This document shows, one piece after another, positions 49,539 to 58,301 of a stretch of DNA of 64,000 nucleotides. The stretch spans positions 124,001 through 188,000 of the forward strand of contig CAXTAT010000004.1 of assembly GCA_964242415.1 (NCBI GenBank). Reading direction: 5' to 3'. The notes under the pieces are model-generated. The model did no database searches, had not been told where the DNA came from, and saw only the letters and a list, made by a program, of their open reading frames with translations. The first letter of the stretch is position 1; every line of letters starts with the position of its first letter. The translations under genes were made by a program, and so were the position numbers. This DNA is from DASWOJ01 sp964242415 (GTDB lineage Bacteria; Pseudomonadota; Alphaproteobacteria; Acetobacterales; Acetobacteraceae).

Positions 49539-52193
49539 GTGTCAGCAGCGCAGCTCCGAACAACGCGCCCCCGGACGGCGCAGCTTTGGGCTGGGCAGCA
49601 CGGGTCCGTCCCGCCGCTGCGGCCCGTTGCCCGCCGGCGCGCGGCGTGGATGCTGCTCGCGCTGATGATCTGCGGCATCACGGCAGGGGCCGTCTATACC
49701 TCGATGCTGATCTTCCAGCGCCAGAAGGCGTTGCAGGCGGTGTCGCGCTACAACCTGACCTGGCTTGCCAGCCAAGGCGCAACCGAGCTGACCCGGCTGG
49801 AAGAGCGGGTGGCGATGACGGCGGTCCCCGGCAGCGGGGTTGACGCCGATGAGGTGGCGTTGCGCCTGGACGTCTTGGCCGGCCGCGTCGCCCTGCTGCG
49901 CACCGGCGAGGTCGAGGAGTTCACCCGCAACGACCCGTCGATCGGCGCCATCATCGACCATCTCGGCGCGGTGGTCGATCAGGCGCGCCCGCTTGTGGAT
50001 GATCTCGATAGCCCCGGGGGGGCGCTCCGCCTGCTCAAGCTACTTGCGCCGCTCGACGCCCAGCTTGCCCGGCTGGGGTCGTCCGCCAGCGCCTATGCCG
50101 GCGACAAGGTGGAGGAGGACCAGCGCAGCCTGAGCTGGCTGCACTGGGTGTTCTCCGCCCAGTTGTTTGCCCTGCTGATCTGCGGCTGCATCTTGATGGT
50201 GCTGCTGGCGCTGAGCCGGCGCGAGCTGCAAGGCGCCAGCGCCGCCGCCTGGAGTCTTGCGGAGGGGCTGAAGCGCATCGGCGATGACCTGTCCGCCGCC
50301 AACAAGGCCGTGCACGGCGCCAATCGGCAGTTGCAGCAGCGCAACGCCGCCCTGCAGCAGCGCGACCAGGAGCTGTTCACCCAGTACCAGCGGTTCGAGG
50401 CGGCGCTGGACAATATGTCGCAGGCGCTGTGCATGGTCGGCGCCGACGGCCGGCTGATCGTCTGCAACCGCCGTTTCCTGCAGATGTTCGGCCTGCAAAC
50501 CCACCATGCGCAGCCCGGCGCCGAACTGACCGAGGTCTGGCAAAGCATCGCAGCCTTGGCCGACCTGCCCCGCCGCCTGGTCGAGCAGATGTTCCACCGC
50601 CAGGGCGGGCTGATCGGCGTCCACGCGCCGGCGGTGTTCTTCCAGGAGGACGCGGACGGCCGGGCCATCGGCGTGTCGCACCAGCCGATGAGCGACGGCG
50701 GCTGGGTGGCGACCTATGAGGACATCACCGAGCGGCGCCGGGCCGACGCCCGCATCTCGTTCATGGCGCACCACGACGCGCTCACCAGCCTGCCCAACCG
50801 CGTGCTGTTCCGTGAACGGATGGAGCAGGCGCTGGAGGGGGTGCACAAGGGCGGCCCCGGCTTTGCGGTGTTCTGCCTCGACCTGGACCACTTCAAGGAC
50901 GTGAACGACACCCTGGGCCACAACATCGGCGACATGCTGCTGGAGGTCGTGGCGCAGCGGCTGCGGCTGTGCGTGCGCGGGTCGGACGTGGTGGCCCGGC
51001 TGGGCGGCGACGAGTTCGCCATCCTGCAGATCGGCTCGGAGCAGCCGGAGGCGGCGTCGTCGCTGAGCCGGCGGCTGAGCGAGGTTGTCGATGCGCCTTA
51101 CGACCTGGCTGGGCACCGCGTCCACATCAGCGTCAGCGGCGGCGTCACGTTCGCCCCGACGGATGGCGTGTCCAGCGACCGGCTGCTCAAGAACGCCGAC
51201 ATGGCGCTTTACCAGGCGAAGGGCGACGGCCGCTCGCACATCTGCCTGTACGAGCCGGAGATGGAAGTCCGGCTGCAGGCGCGCCGGCTGATCGAGATCG
51301 ATCTGGCCGATGCGTTGTGCAATGGCGAGTTCGAGGTGTTCTACCATCCGCTGGTCAACCTGGCCTCCGAACAGCCGACAGGGTTCGAGGCGCTGCTGCG
51401 GTGGCATCATCCGGAGACCGGGCTGATCCAGCCGGCGCAGTTCATCCCCATCGCCGAGGACATGGGTCTGATCGTCGAGATTGGCGCCTGGGTGCTGCGC
51501 CAGGCGTGCAAGGACGCGGCGAACTGGCCGGCCGGCACCCGGGTGGCGGTCAACCTGTCTTCGGTCCAGTTCCGCACGGGCTCGTTCGTGCAGGTCGTCG
51601 CCGATGCGCTGGCGCAGGCCGGCCTGGCGGCGGAGCGGCTGGAGCTGGAGGTGACGGAATCGATTCTGCTGGCCGACAACGAGGCCAACGTGCGGACGCT
51701 GCACGAGCTGCACGCGCTCGGCGTGCGGATCAGCATGGACGACTTCGGGACCGGCTACTCGTCGCTGAGCTACTTGCGGCAGTTCCCGTTCAACACGATC
51801 AAGATCGACCAGTCGTTCATCCGCGAGATGACGCGATCGCCGGACTGCGTCGCCATTGTGACCTCGATCGCGCAACTGGCCATCAGCCTGGGCATGACCA
51901 CAACAGCCGAGGGCGTGGAGACCGTGGAGCAGTTGCAGATGGTCCGTGCCGCCGGCTGCACCGACGTGCAGGGTTACCTGTTCGGCCGGCCGAAGCCGGT
52001 GACCGCGCTAAGCCTGCTGGGCGGGCCGGGCCTGTTGGAGTGGGAAGGCCTAGGCGGTGGATTGCAGCCCGGCCATGATGCCGGGAATCTCGGCGAGCAG
52101 CTCACGCGCCAGGAAGCCGACACCGCCATGGCGCTGCATGAGGCGGTTGCCTGCGGTCCCGTGCAGGTGGACGCCCCAGACAGCGGCCCATAG
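49539..52193 (+). CDS. Membrane-bound GGDEF-EAL c-di-GMP enzyme with periplasmic sensor
   Basis: About 884 residues. Membrane helix 1 (about 37-60), a periplasmic helical domain (to about 208), helix 2 (about 209-228), a coiled linker, a PAS domain (about 285-390), GGDEF and EAL. The GGDEF site is intact (RLGGDEFAI, near 489), with the inhibitory RxxD site (RGSD) five residues before it. The EAL domain keeps FEALLRW, VNLSSVQF, LEVTES, MDDFGTGYSS, IKIDQSF and VQGYLFGRP, so both activities look possible. GTG at 49539 with a GGA nearby is my start; a TTG at 49470 is the longer option. The last ~48 codons are antisense to nnrD. Confidence 0.9.
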   Translation: MSAAQLRTTRPRTAQLWAGQHGSVPPLRPVARRRAAWMLLALMICGITAGAVYTSMLIFQRQKALQAVSRYNLTWLASQGATELTRLEERVAMTAVPGSGVDADEVALRLDVLAGRVALLRTGEVEEFTRNDPSIGAIIDHLGAVVDQARPLVDDLDSPGGALRLLKLLAPLDAQLARLGSSASAYAGDKVEEDQRSLSWLHWVFSAQLFALLICGCILMVLLALSRRELQGASAAAWSLAEGLKRIGDDLSAANKAVHGANRQLQQRNAALQQRDQELFTQYQRFEAALDNMSQALCMVGADGRLIVCNRRFLQMFGLQTHHAQPGAELTEVWQSIAALADLPRRLVEQMFHRQGGLIGVHAPAVFFQEDADGRAIGVSHQPMSDGGWVATYEDITERRRADARISFMAHHDALTSLPNRVLFRERMEQALEGVHKGGPGFAVFCLDLDHFKDVNDTLGHNIGDMLLEVVAQRLRLCVRGSDVVARLGGDEFAILQIGSEQPEAASSLSRRLSEVVDAPYDLAGHRVHISVSGGVTFAPTDGVSSDRLLKNADMALYQAKGDGRSHICLYEPEMEVRLQARRLIEIDLADALCNGEFEVFYHPLVNLASEQPTGFEALLRWHHPETGLIQPAQFIPIAEDMGLIVEIGAWVLRQACKDAANWPAGTRVAVNLSSVQFRTGSFVQVVADALAQAGLAAERLELEVTESILLADNEANVRTLHELHALGVRISMDDFGTGYSSLSYLRQFPFNTIKIDQSFIREMTRSPDCVAIVTSIAQLAISLGMTTTAEGVETVEQLQMVRAAGCTDVQGYLFGRPKPVTALSLLGGPGLLEWEGLGGGLQPGHDAGNLGEQLTRQEADTAMALHEAVACGPVQVDAPDSGP

Positions 52194-52934
52194 CGGGGCC
52201 GCGCCGCGGGCTAGCAGTCCCGTGACCACGCCGGCCAGGGTATCGCCGCTGCCCGACGTCGCCAGGCCGACCGTGCCGCCGGTAAAGTGCCACGCCTCGC
52301 CCTGCGGCGTGACGACCGTGGTCTCCCCGCCCTTCATCACCACCACGCAGTGCAGCAGGGCGGCCGCCTGGCGCGCGGCGGCCAGCGGCTCCGCCTCCAC
52401 CTGCTCGCGCGGGATGCCCAGCAGGTGCGCCATCTCCCCAGCATGTGGAGTCACCACCACACGGCCGGAGTGACGGCGCAGCGCCTCCGCCTGCGTCTCC
52501 AGCCCATGCAGCGCGCCGGCGTCGAGGACGATGGCAGGCCCGTCGATGGAGGCCAGCAGCACCGCGGTCAGCGCCTGCGTCGCGTCCGGGTCCATCATGC
52601 CGGGTCCGATCAGCACGGCGTCCGCACGCTTGCAGTGCCCTGCGACCCGTTCGGCGCAATCGGCGGCGATGCCGCCCAGCTCGGTCTCCGGCAGGCCGAG
52701 CACCAGCGCCTCCGGCACCGCCAAGCCCATGTGCGCCGCGATGCTGCGGCACGTGGCGATCTGCAGCTTGCCCGCGCCGGCCCGCAATGCGCCGACCGCG
52801 GCGAGCAGTGCGCCGCCTGGCACCTCCAAGCTGCCGGCGACCACCAGCACGCGGCCGCGGGAGTCCTTGTCTTGCAGGCCGCCATGCTGGGGCAGCGGGT
52901 TGGCGCGCAGCAGAGCCTCGGTGACGGGGGTCAT
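52050..52934 (-). CDS. nnrD: ADP-dependent NAD(P)H-hydrate dehydratase (NnrD)
   Basis: A 294-residue carbohydrate-kinase-like enzyme repairing hydrated NAD(P)H. It has GRVLVVAGSLEVPGGALLAAVGALRAGAGK, VLIGPGMMDPDATQALT, VVTPHAGEMAHLLGI, VVVMKGGETTVVTP and TVGLATSGSGDTLAGVVTGLLARG, with the catalytic aspartate in GSGDTLAG. It corresponds to the C-terminal half of YjeF, and the N-terminal epimerase half is absent. The ATG at 52932-52934 is chosen; the frame is open further upstream without family similarity. Its 3' end overlaps the convergent GGDEF-EAL gene by 144 bp. Confidence 0.93.
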   Translation of the reverse strand: MTPVTEALLRANPLPQHGGLQDKDSRGRVLVVAGSLEVPGGALLAAVGALRAGAGKLQIATCRSIAAHMGLAVPEALVLGLPETELGGIAADCAERVAGHCKRADAVLIGPGMMDPDATQALTAVLLASIDGPAIVLDAGALHGLETQAEALRRHSGRVVVTPHAGEMAHLLGIPREQVEAEPLAAARQAAALLHCVVVMKGGETTVVTPQGEAWHFTGGTVGLATSGSGDTLAGVVTGLLARGAAPLWAAVWGVHLHGTAGNRLMQRHGGVGFLARELLAEIPGIMAGLQSTA

Positions 52935-52941
52935 AGCGGCG

Positions 52942-53703
52942 TCACCGGGCGGCCGCCTGGGTGTCGGGTCTGGCCGTGACCGGGGTGCCCTCGCGCTCGA
53001 TCGGCGCGGTGAAGTTGAACCGCCGCAGCACCATGCCGTCGCGGTCCGGATCGGCGCTGTACTCGGTGACGCTGCAGTTGGCCACATCGGCGGCGCGGTC
53101 CACCGCCAGGATGCCAGCCTCGTCCATGTCCTCCAGCAAGTAGCGCAGGCACAGCACCACGACCTGGTGGCCGACGATCAGCACGCGCCGCCCGCTATGG
53201 TGCAACTGCATGGTGTCGAGCGCGCTGCGCAGCCGCAGGATGACGTCGCACCAGCTCTCCCCGCCCGGCGGCCGGTGGTAGAACTTGCCCATGATGCGGC
53301 GCAGTTCCGCCTGCTCGGGGTAGTCCTGCTCGATCCCCCACCGGGTCAAGCGGTCGAGGACGCCGAACTCCTTCTCCCGCAGGCGGTCGTCCACGATCGG
53401 ACGGTGAGCGTCCGCCAGGCCGCCGGCCGCCGCGATGCGCTCGGCGGTCTGCCGCGCCCGCACATAGGGCGACGCGAGCAGCACGTCCGGGCGGGCGTCG
53501 GCCGGCATCGCGGCGAACCAGCGGCCCAAGCCGTCCGCCTGCCGCACGCCGAGCGGGCTGAGCGGCACGTCCACGTCGCGTCCGGCGATGTCGATGCGCG
53601 GCAGCCGCGCCGCTTGCGCCGCGTCACGTGCGACGTTCCCGGCGCTCTCGCCATGACGCACGATCCAAAGCCGGTCCGGCCACCGCTGCGGCATCCCACT
53701 CAC
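52942..53703 (-). CDS. Histidine phosphatase family protein (phosphoglycerate-mutase-like)
   Basis: A 253-residue branch-1 histidine phosphatase. The phosphate-accepting His is in WIVRHGESAGN (RHG at 16-18), followed by PLSPLGVRQADGLG, LLASPYVRARQTAERI, EKEFGVLDRLT, PGGESWCDVILRL and VLIVGHQVVVL (second His). Substrate unknown. GTG at 53703 or ATG at 53694 are possible starts. The stop lies 7 bp from the nnrD start, so the two are probably co-transcribed. Confidence 0.9.
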   Translation of the reverse strand: MSGMPQRWPDRLWIVRHGESAGNVARDAAQAARLPRIDIAGRDVDVPLSPLGVRQADGLGRWFAAMPADARPDVLLASPYVRARQTAERIAAAGGLADAHRPIVDDRLREKEFGVLDRLTRWGIEQDYPEQAELRRIMGKFYHRPPGGESWCDVILRLRSALDTMQLHHSGRRVLIVGHQVVVLCLRYLLEDMDEAGILAVDRAADVANCSVTEYSADPDRDGMVLRRFNFTAPIEREGTPVTARPDTQAAAR

Positions 53704-53820
53704 ATCCTCGCTGTTGGCGGTTTAAAGGACCCTGCGGCGCAAGGGTTGCACGCGGGGCGGCGGCGATGACAGTTTCGCGGCGGGATGCACGGCGCATTTG
53801 GCCATGATATAGCGCGGTGC

Positions 53821-54312
53821 ATGACCGAGACGGCGTTCGACTTCACCCTGACCAGCCTGGCCGGCGCGCCGATGCCGCTGCGCGAGTATGCCGGCCGGCC
53901 GCTGCTGATCGTCAACACGGCGTCGCGCTGCGGCTTCACGCCGCAGTATGCCGGGCTGCAGGCGCTGCACGCGGAGTATCACGGCCAGGGACTGATCGTC
54001 ATCGGCGTGCCCAGCAACGACTTCGGCAACCAGGAGCCGGGCACGCGGGACGAGATCGCCGGGTTCTGCACGCGCAACTATGGGGTCGGCTTCCCGATGG
54101 CGGACAAGGCCGTGGTGAAGGGGCCGGCGGCGCACCCGCTGTTCCGCTGGCTGGGGGACCAGGGCGGGGTGCTGGCCCGGCCGCGGTGGAACTTCTACAA
54201 GTACGTGATCGACGCCGATGGCCGCCTGGCCGCCTGGTTCAGCAGCGTCACCCCGCCCGGCGCGGGGCGGCTGCGGCGCGCGGTGGAAGGCGCCCTGGCA
54301 CAGGTGGCGTAA
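53821..54312 (+). CDS. Glutathione peroxidase
   Basis: A 163-residue GPx-family thiol peroxidase. The peroxidatic cysteine is C37 in VNTASRCGFTPQY, followed by VIGVPSNDFGNQEPGTRDEI and the catalytic Trp-Asn pair in RPRWNFYKYVID. Cys replaces selenocysteine, as in most bacterial homologues. It reduces hydroperoxides, probably through thioredoxin or glutathione. The ATG at 53821 is the start; the ORF is open a little upstream without homology. The transferase-1 gene follows 31 bp later. Confidence 0.94.
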   Translation: MTETAFDFTLTSLAGAPMPLREYAGRPLLIVNTASRCGFTPQYAGLQALHAEYHGQGLIVIGVPSNDFGNQEPGTRDEIAGFCTRNYGVGFPMADKAVVKGPAAHPLFRWLGDQGGVLARPRWNFYKYVIDADGRLAAWFSSVTPPGAGRLRRAVEGALAQVA

Positions 54313-54343
54313 CCTGTCGGCCATCGCAGGCGTAAACAGCTCC

Positions 54344-55153
54344 ATGCCCGACCCAATCCTGCCGGAAGCTGACCCGCCTGAAGCAGGGCCTGATGCAGGG
54401 TTGGCCGACCTGTGCGCCATTGCGGTCATGGCCAAGGCGCCCCGGCCCGGCCACGTCAAGACGCGGCTGCAAAGCGTTCTGGACCCCGCCGAGGCCGCGC
54501 AGCTTGGTGCCGCCTTTCTCCGCGACGTGACGGGCAACCTGGCCGCCGCCGCCCGGCTGGCGCCGATCCACGCCTACGTCGCCTTCGCCCCGGCCGGGCA
54601 GGAGGCGCGCTTCGACGGGCTGCTCGCCGAGGGCACCCGGCTGGTGCTGGCCGACGGCACGCACGGTGACGGCGAAGGGGTGCAGGGCTTTGGCCGCTGC
54701 CTGCTGGACGCCTTGCGGGGCCTGCTGGCCCGCGGCTATGGCGCGGCCTGCGTGCTGAACGCGGACGGCCCGACCCTGCCGACCGAGCTGCTGGTCCAGG
54801 CCGCCACCCGGCTGCTGGCGCCCGGGCGGCGAGCCGTGCTCGGCCCGGCCGATGACGGCGGGTATTGGCTGCTGGGCGTGCAGTCGGTCGAACCCGCGCT
54901 GCTGTCGCGCATCGCCTGGAGCACCGATACCGTCGCAGCCGCCACGCAGCAGCGGGCGGTGGAGGCAGGGCTGGAGCTGGAGCTGCTGGCGACCTGGTAC
55001 GACGTGGACGACCGCGCGGCGCTGCAGCGGCTGCTGTCCGAGCTTGGCGGCGGTGCCCGCGGCCCCTTGCGCCCCTACGCCGCCCCGGCCACGGCAGCCT
55101 GCATTGGGGCCATGCAGTTGCATGAGCGGCTGCGACGCCCGCCCGCCGCATGA
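54344..55153 (+). CDS. DUF2064 nucleotidyl/glycosyl transferase (rSAM/selenodomain-associated transferase 1)
   Basis: A 269-residue Rossmann-type transferase (DUF2064/TIGR04282). It shows AVMAKAPRPGHVKTRLQSVL at the start of the domain (about 28-47), VLNADGPTLPTELLVQAA, LGPADDGGYWLLGV and IAWSTDTVAAATQQR, the family's conserved blocks. The family is named for frequent pairing with a radical SAM protein and a GT2-type transferase 2, and both occur downstream here. The product is unknown. The stop overlaps the start of the next gene (ATGA). Confidence 0.9.
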   Translation: MPDPILPEADPPEAGPDAGLADLCAIAVMAKAPRPGHVKTRLQSVLDPAEAAQLGAAFLRDVTGNLAAAARLAPIHAYVAFAPAGQEARFDGLLAEGTRLVLADGTHGDGEGVQGFGRCLLDALRGLLARGYGAACVLNADGPTLPTELLVQAATRLLAPGRRAVLGPADDGGYWLLGVQSVEPALLSRIAWSTDTVAAATQQRAVEAGLELELLATWYDVDDRAALQRLLSELGGGARGPLRPYAAPATAACIGAMQLHERLRRPPAA

Positions 55154-56526
55154 CACGGCGGGACCTCCTGCTATGCGGGCTGGGCCTGGGCATCGTGCTG
55201 ATGATCCTGGGCGGCCTGGCGCAGCGCATACCATCCGACATGGGCGGCATGGACCGGCATCGGGTGGTCATCTACATCGGCTATGCCGCCGGGGCTGGCA
55301 CCCTGTATGCCGTCGCAGTCTGGCTGGTGCAGCGCGGCCTCCCCGGCGGGCGCCCAGGCAGACGCACAATCTGGATCGTGCTGGCCCTCGCCGGCGTCAT
55401 GCGCGCCCTGACGGTCAGCAGCCCGCAACTGCTGTCCACCGACCTGTATCGCTACGTCTGGGACGGCAAGGTGCAGGTGGCCGGGCTGAACCCCTACCTC
55501 TACCTGCCCGTGGCGCCCGAGCTGCAGCACCTGCGGGACGACGGGACCGGGGTCGAGCCGATCTACCCGAACATCAACCGGGCCGACTACGCGCCGACCA
55601 TCTACCCCCCGGTGGCGCAGGCGATCTTTGCTATAGTCGCAAGGGTATGGCCGACGATCTGGGGTATCAAGGCGGCGATGCTGGCCTTCGACGCCCTGGC
55701 CGTCGCCGCCGCGCTGTTGCTGCTGCGGACGGCGGGCCTGCCAGCCGAGCGGGTGCTGATCCTCGCCTGGAACCCCCTGGTAGTGTGGGAGTTCGCCGGC
55801 GGCGGGCACATCGACGCCGCGGCGCTGGCCTTCTCCGGGATGGCCCTGCTGCTGGCAGCCCGGCGTTTCTCGGCCGCCGCCGGCCTGGCGCTCGGGGCGG
55901 CCGTGCTGTGCAAGCTGTTGCCGGCGGTGCTGTTCCCGGCCATTTGGCGCCGTTGGGACCTGCGGACCCCCTTGGCCTGCGGCGCGCTGATCGTGGCGGG
56001 TTATGCGTGCTACGCCGGGGCCGGGTGGCGGGTGCTGGGCTACCTCCCCGGATATGCGCGGGAGGAAGGGCTTGGCGACGGCGGCGGCTTCCTCGCGCTG
56101 CGGTTGCTGGCGTTGCTGGGGCGGCTGCCGTCGTGGGCCGGGACCGCCTACGCCGTGGTGGCGACACTGGGGCTGCTCGGCTTGGCCGGGTGGATCGCGC
56201 TGCGGGCGCCGCTGCCGGCGCTGCCCGGCCCTCGCGCCGTCGTGATCTGCCGCGATGCACTTTGGCTGACCGTCGCGCTGATGTTCGCATTATCGCCGCA
56301 TTACCCGTGGTATTTCACGGTGCTCGCGTTGCCGATGGTGCTCGCGCCGGTGCCGTGCGTGGTCTGGCTGACGTTGGCGGCGCCGGTCCTATATCTCGAC
56401 CAGGCCCTGGGCCAGGTCGGCCCTCCGGCTGCGCTGTTCATCCCGTTCGTTTGCCTGCTTGCCTTTGACCTGTTCCGCCGCCGGGCCGGGTCCGTCCTGC
56501 AGCCTGCTGCAACTGGAGTCCCTTGA
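55150..56526 (+). CDS. Polytopic membrane glycosyltransferase (GT-C type, mannosyltransferase-like)
   Basis: A 458-residue protein with about 10-12 membrane helices. Hallmarks of GT-C enzymes are a loop with STDLYRYVWDGKVQVAGLNPYLY, then NRADYAPTIYPPVAQAIFAI and WNPLVVWEFAGGGHIDAAAL, as seen in GT87/DUF2029-like and PMT-like proteins that use polyprenyl-phosphate sugars. The C-terminal helices include LWLTVALMFALSPHYPWYFTVLAL. The acceptor is unknown. Its ends overlap transferase 1 (ATGA) and the radical SAM gene (TGATG), so the set is a coupled operon. Confidence 0.87.
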   Translation: MTRRDLLLCGLGLGIVLMILGGLAQRIPSDMGGMDRHRVVIYIGYAAGAGTLYAVAVWLVQRGLPGGRPGRRTIWIVLALAGVMRALTVSSPQLLSTDLYRYVWDGKVQVAGLNPYLYLPVAPELQHLRDDGTGVEPIYPNINRADYAPTIYPPVAQAIFAIVARVWPTIWGIKAAMLAFDALAVAAALLLLRTAGLPAERVLILAWNPLVVWEFAGGGHIDAAALAFSGMALLLAARRFSAAAGLALGAAVLCKLLPAVLFPAIWRRWDLRTPLACGALIVAGYACYAGAGWRVLGYLPGYAREEGLGDGGGFLALRLLALLGRLPSWAGTAYAVVATLGLLGLAGWIALRAPLPALPGPRAVVICRDALWLTVALMFALSPHYPWYFTVLALPMVLAPVPCVVWLTLAAPVLYLDQALGQVGPPAALFIPFVCLLAFDLFRRRAGSVLQPAATGVP

Positions 56527-57587
56527 TGTCCGCAACCACGACCCTGCCGACGGCGCTCGACCCCCGGCGCTACTTCGAGTCTGTCGCCGCCCGCGACAGC
56601 GTCGCCGAGGCCCCGCCGGTGTGCCTGTACCTTGAGGTCACCAACCGCTGCAACCTGCTGTGCGAGACCTGCCCCCGCACCTTCGAGGCGCTGGAGCCGC
56701 CGGCCGACATGAGCATGGAGCTGTTCCGCCGAATCGTGGACCAGGTGCCCGGCGTGGCCCGCGTCGTGCTGCATGGCGTGGGTGAACCCATGCTGGTCAA
56801 GCACCTGCCGGAAATGATCCGCCACCTGAAGGCGCGCGGCACGCACGTCCTGTTCAACACCAACGGCACGCTGCTCGCGCCGAAGAAGCACCGCGAGATC
56901 ATCGACACCGGCTTGGACGAGCTGCGGGTGTCGCTGGACGCCGCCGAGGCCGCGACGTTCCTGAAGGTGCGCGGCAAGGATATGTTCGACCGCATCGTGC
57001 GCAACGTCAGCGCCTTCACCAACCTGCAGGCGGCGACCGGGGCCACGAAGCCCGTGGTGTCGCTGTGGCTGACGGGGCTGAAGGAGACGGTCGATCAGTT
57101 GCCGGAGTTCGTGCGCCTGGCCGCACGGATCGGCGTCAGGGAAGTGCACCTGCAGCGCCTGGTGTTCGACGACGCCGGGTTCGGCATGGCGCGGCCGGAC
57201 AGCAGCCTGTTCGAGCAGACACGGGCCGACGAGGAGGCCGTGATCGCCGAGGCCGCCGCCATCGGGCGCGAGCTGGAGGTGAGCCTGGACGCCTCGGGCG
57301 CGACCGAGCCGGGGCTTAGCCTGAAGAAGGCCGCCGACGACAAGCCGTGGGCGACCTGCCGGCGGCCGTGGTCGCTGATGTACTTCACCGCGCACGGCAA
57401 GGCGCTGCCCTGCTGCATCGCGCCGTTCTCCGCCCGCGGTTACGAGAATTACACCCTGGGCGACGCGACGCAGCAGACATTGAGGGAAATCTGGAACAGC
57501 CCGGCCTATCGCAGCTTCCGCACCGACCTGGTCGGCGACGCCCCGCCCAAGCCCTGCCAAGGCTGCGGGCTGCGCTGGAGCCTGTAG
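56526..57587 (+). CDS. Radical SAM protein with C-terminal SPASM-type cysteines
   Basis: A 353-residue radical SAM enzyme. The cluster motif CxxxCxxC is C42-x3-C46-x2-C49 (TNRCNLLCETCPR), followed by SMELFRRIVDQVPGVARVVLHGVGEPML and LFNTNGTLL. A C-terminal set (TCRRPW, LPCCIAPF, KPCQGCGL) carries six cysteines fitting a SPASM auxiliary cluster. SPASM proteins often modify peptides or build cofactors, but no precursor peptide is seen nearby. The ATG at 56526 overlaps the TGA of the membrane glycosyltransferase. Confidence 0.9.
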   Translation: MSATTTLPTALDPRRYFESVAARDSVAEAPPVCLYLEVTNRCNLLCETCPRTFEALEPPADMSMELFRRIVDQVPGVARVVLHGVGEPMLVKHLPEMIRHLKARGTHVLFNTNGTLLAPKKHREIIDTGLDELRVSLDAAEAATFLKVRGKDMFDRIVRNVSAFTNLQAATGATKPVVSLWLTGLKETVDQLPEFVRLAARIGVREVHLQRLVFDDAGFGMARPDSSLFEQTRADEEAVIAEAAAIGRELEVSLDASGATEPGLSLKKAADDKPWATCRRPWSLMYFTAHGKALPCCIAPFSARGYENYTLGDATQQTLREIWNSPAYRSFRTDLVGDAPPKPCQGCGLRWSL

Positions 57588-57589
57588 GC

Positions 57590-58282
57590 TTGGACCTGGC
57601 GCGCGTCGCCGTCGTCATCCCGGCCTGGAACGAGGCCGAGGCCATCGGACCCGTGGTGGCCGAGGTGCTGCGGCAGGGCGTCGGCCAGGTGATCGTGGCC
57701 GATGGCGGCAGCACGGACGGCACGCCCGGGATGGCCCGTTCGGCTGGGGCCACGGTGCTTGACGCTGGCCGGGGTTACGGCCGGGCCTGCGCCGCCGGGG
57801 CTGCCGCGGCCCGGCCCGGATGCGACGTGATCGCCTACATGGACGGCGACGGCGCCGACTGCGCGGACCAGTTGCCGCGGCTGGCCGGGCCGGTGCTGGG
57901 CGGCGCGCAGGATTTCGTGATCGCGTCGCGGACCCGCGGCGTCAGGGCGCCGGGGTCGATGAACTGGCACCAGGTGGTGGCCGGCGCGGTGGCGGGGCGG
58001 CTGATAGGGGCGCTGTACGGCGTCCGCTACACCGATATGTGCGCCTTCCGCGTGATCCGCCGCGACGCCCTGGCCAGGCTGGGCATGGCCGAGATGACCT
58101 ATGGCTGGAACATCGAGATGCAGATGAAGGCGGCGCGCAGCCGGCTCCGCATCCTGGAGCTGCCGGTGCCGTACCGGTGCCGGACCGGGGGCGTGTCGAA
58201 GGTGGCGGGGTCGCTGCGCGGCACGCTGCGGGCCTCCAGCAAGATCGTGACGACCTTCGCGCGGGTTGCCACCGCCCGGTAA
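57590..58282 (+). CDS. Family 2 glycosyltransferase (dolichyl-phosphate-sugar synthase-like)
   Basis: A 230-residue GT2. It has VAVVIPAWNEAEAIGPVVAEVL, VIVADGGSTDGTPGMA (nucleotide-sugar site), VIAYMDGDGADC (DxD-like metal motif) and RYTDMCAFRVIRRDAL. The C-terminal YRCRTGGVSKVAGSLRGT resembles DPM1-like and transferase-2 proteins. It could make the lipid-linked sugar used by the GT-C protein upstream. The start is TTG at 57590, two bases after the radical SAM stop; no ATG or GTG is near. Confidence 0.88.
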   Translation: MDLARVAVVIPAWNEAEAIGPVVAEVLRQGVGQVIVADGGSTDGTPGMARSAGATVLDAGRGYGRACAAGAAAARPGCDVIAYMDGDGADCADQLPRLAGPVLGGAQDFVIASRTRGVRAPGSMNWHQVVAGAVAGRLIGALYGVRYTDMCAFRVIRRDALARLGMAEMTYGWNIEMQMKAARSRLRILELPVPYRCRTGGVSKVAGSLRGTLRASSKIVTTFARVATAR

Positions 58283-58301
58283 GGCGGCGAAAGGTGCGGC
58301 C

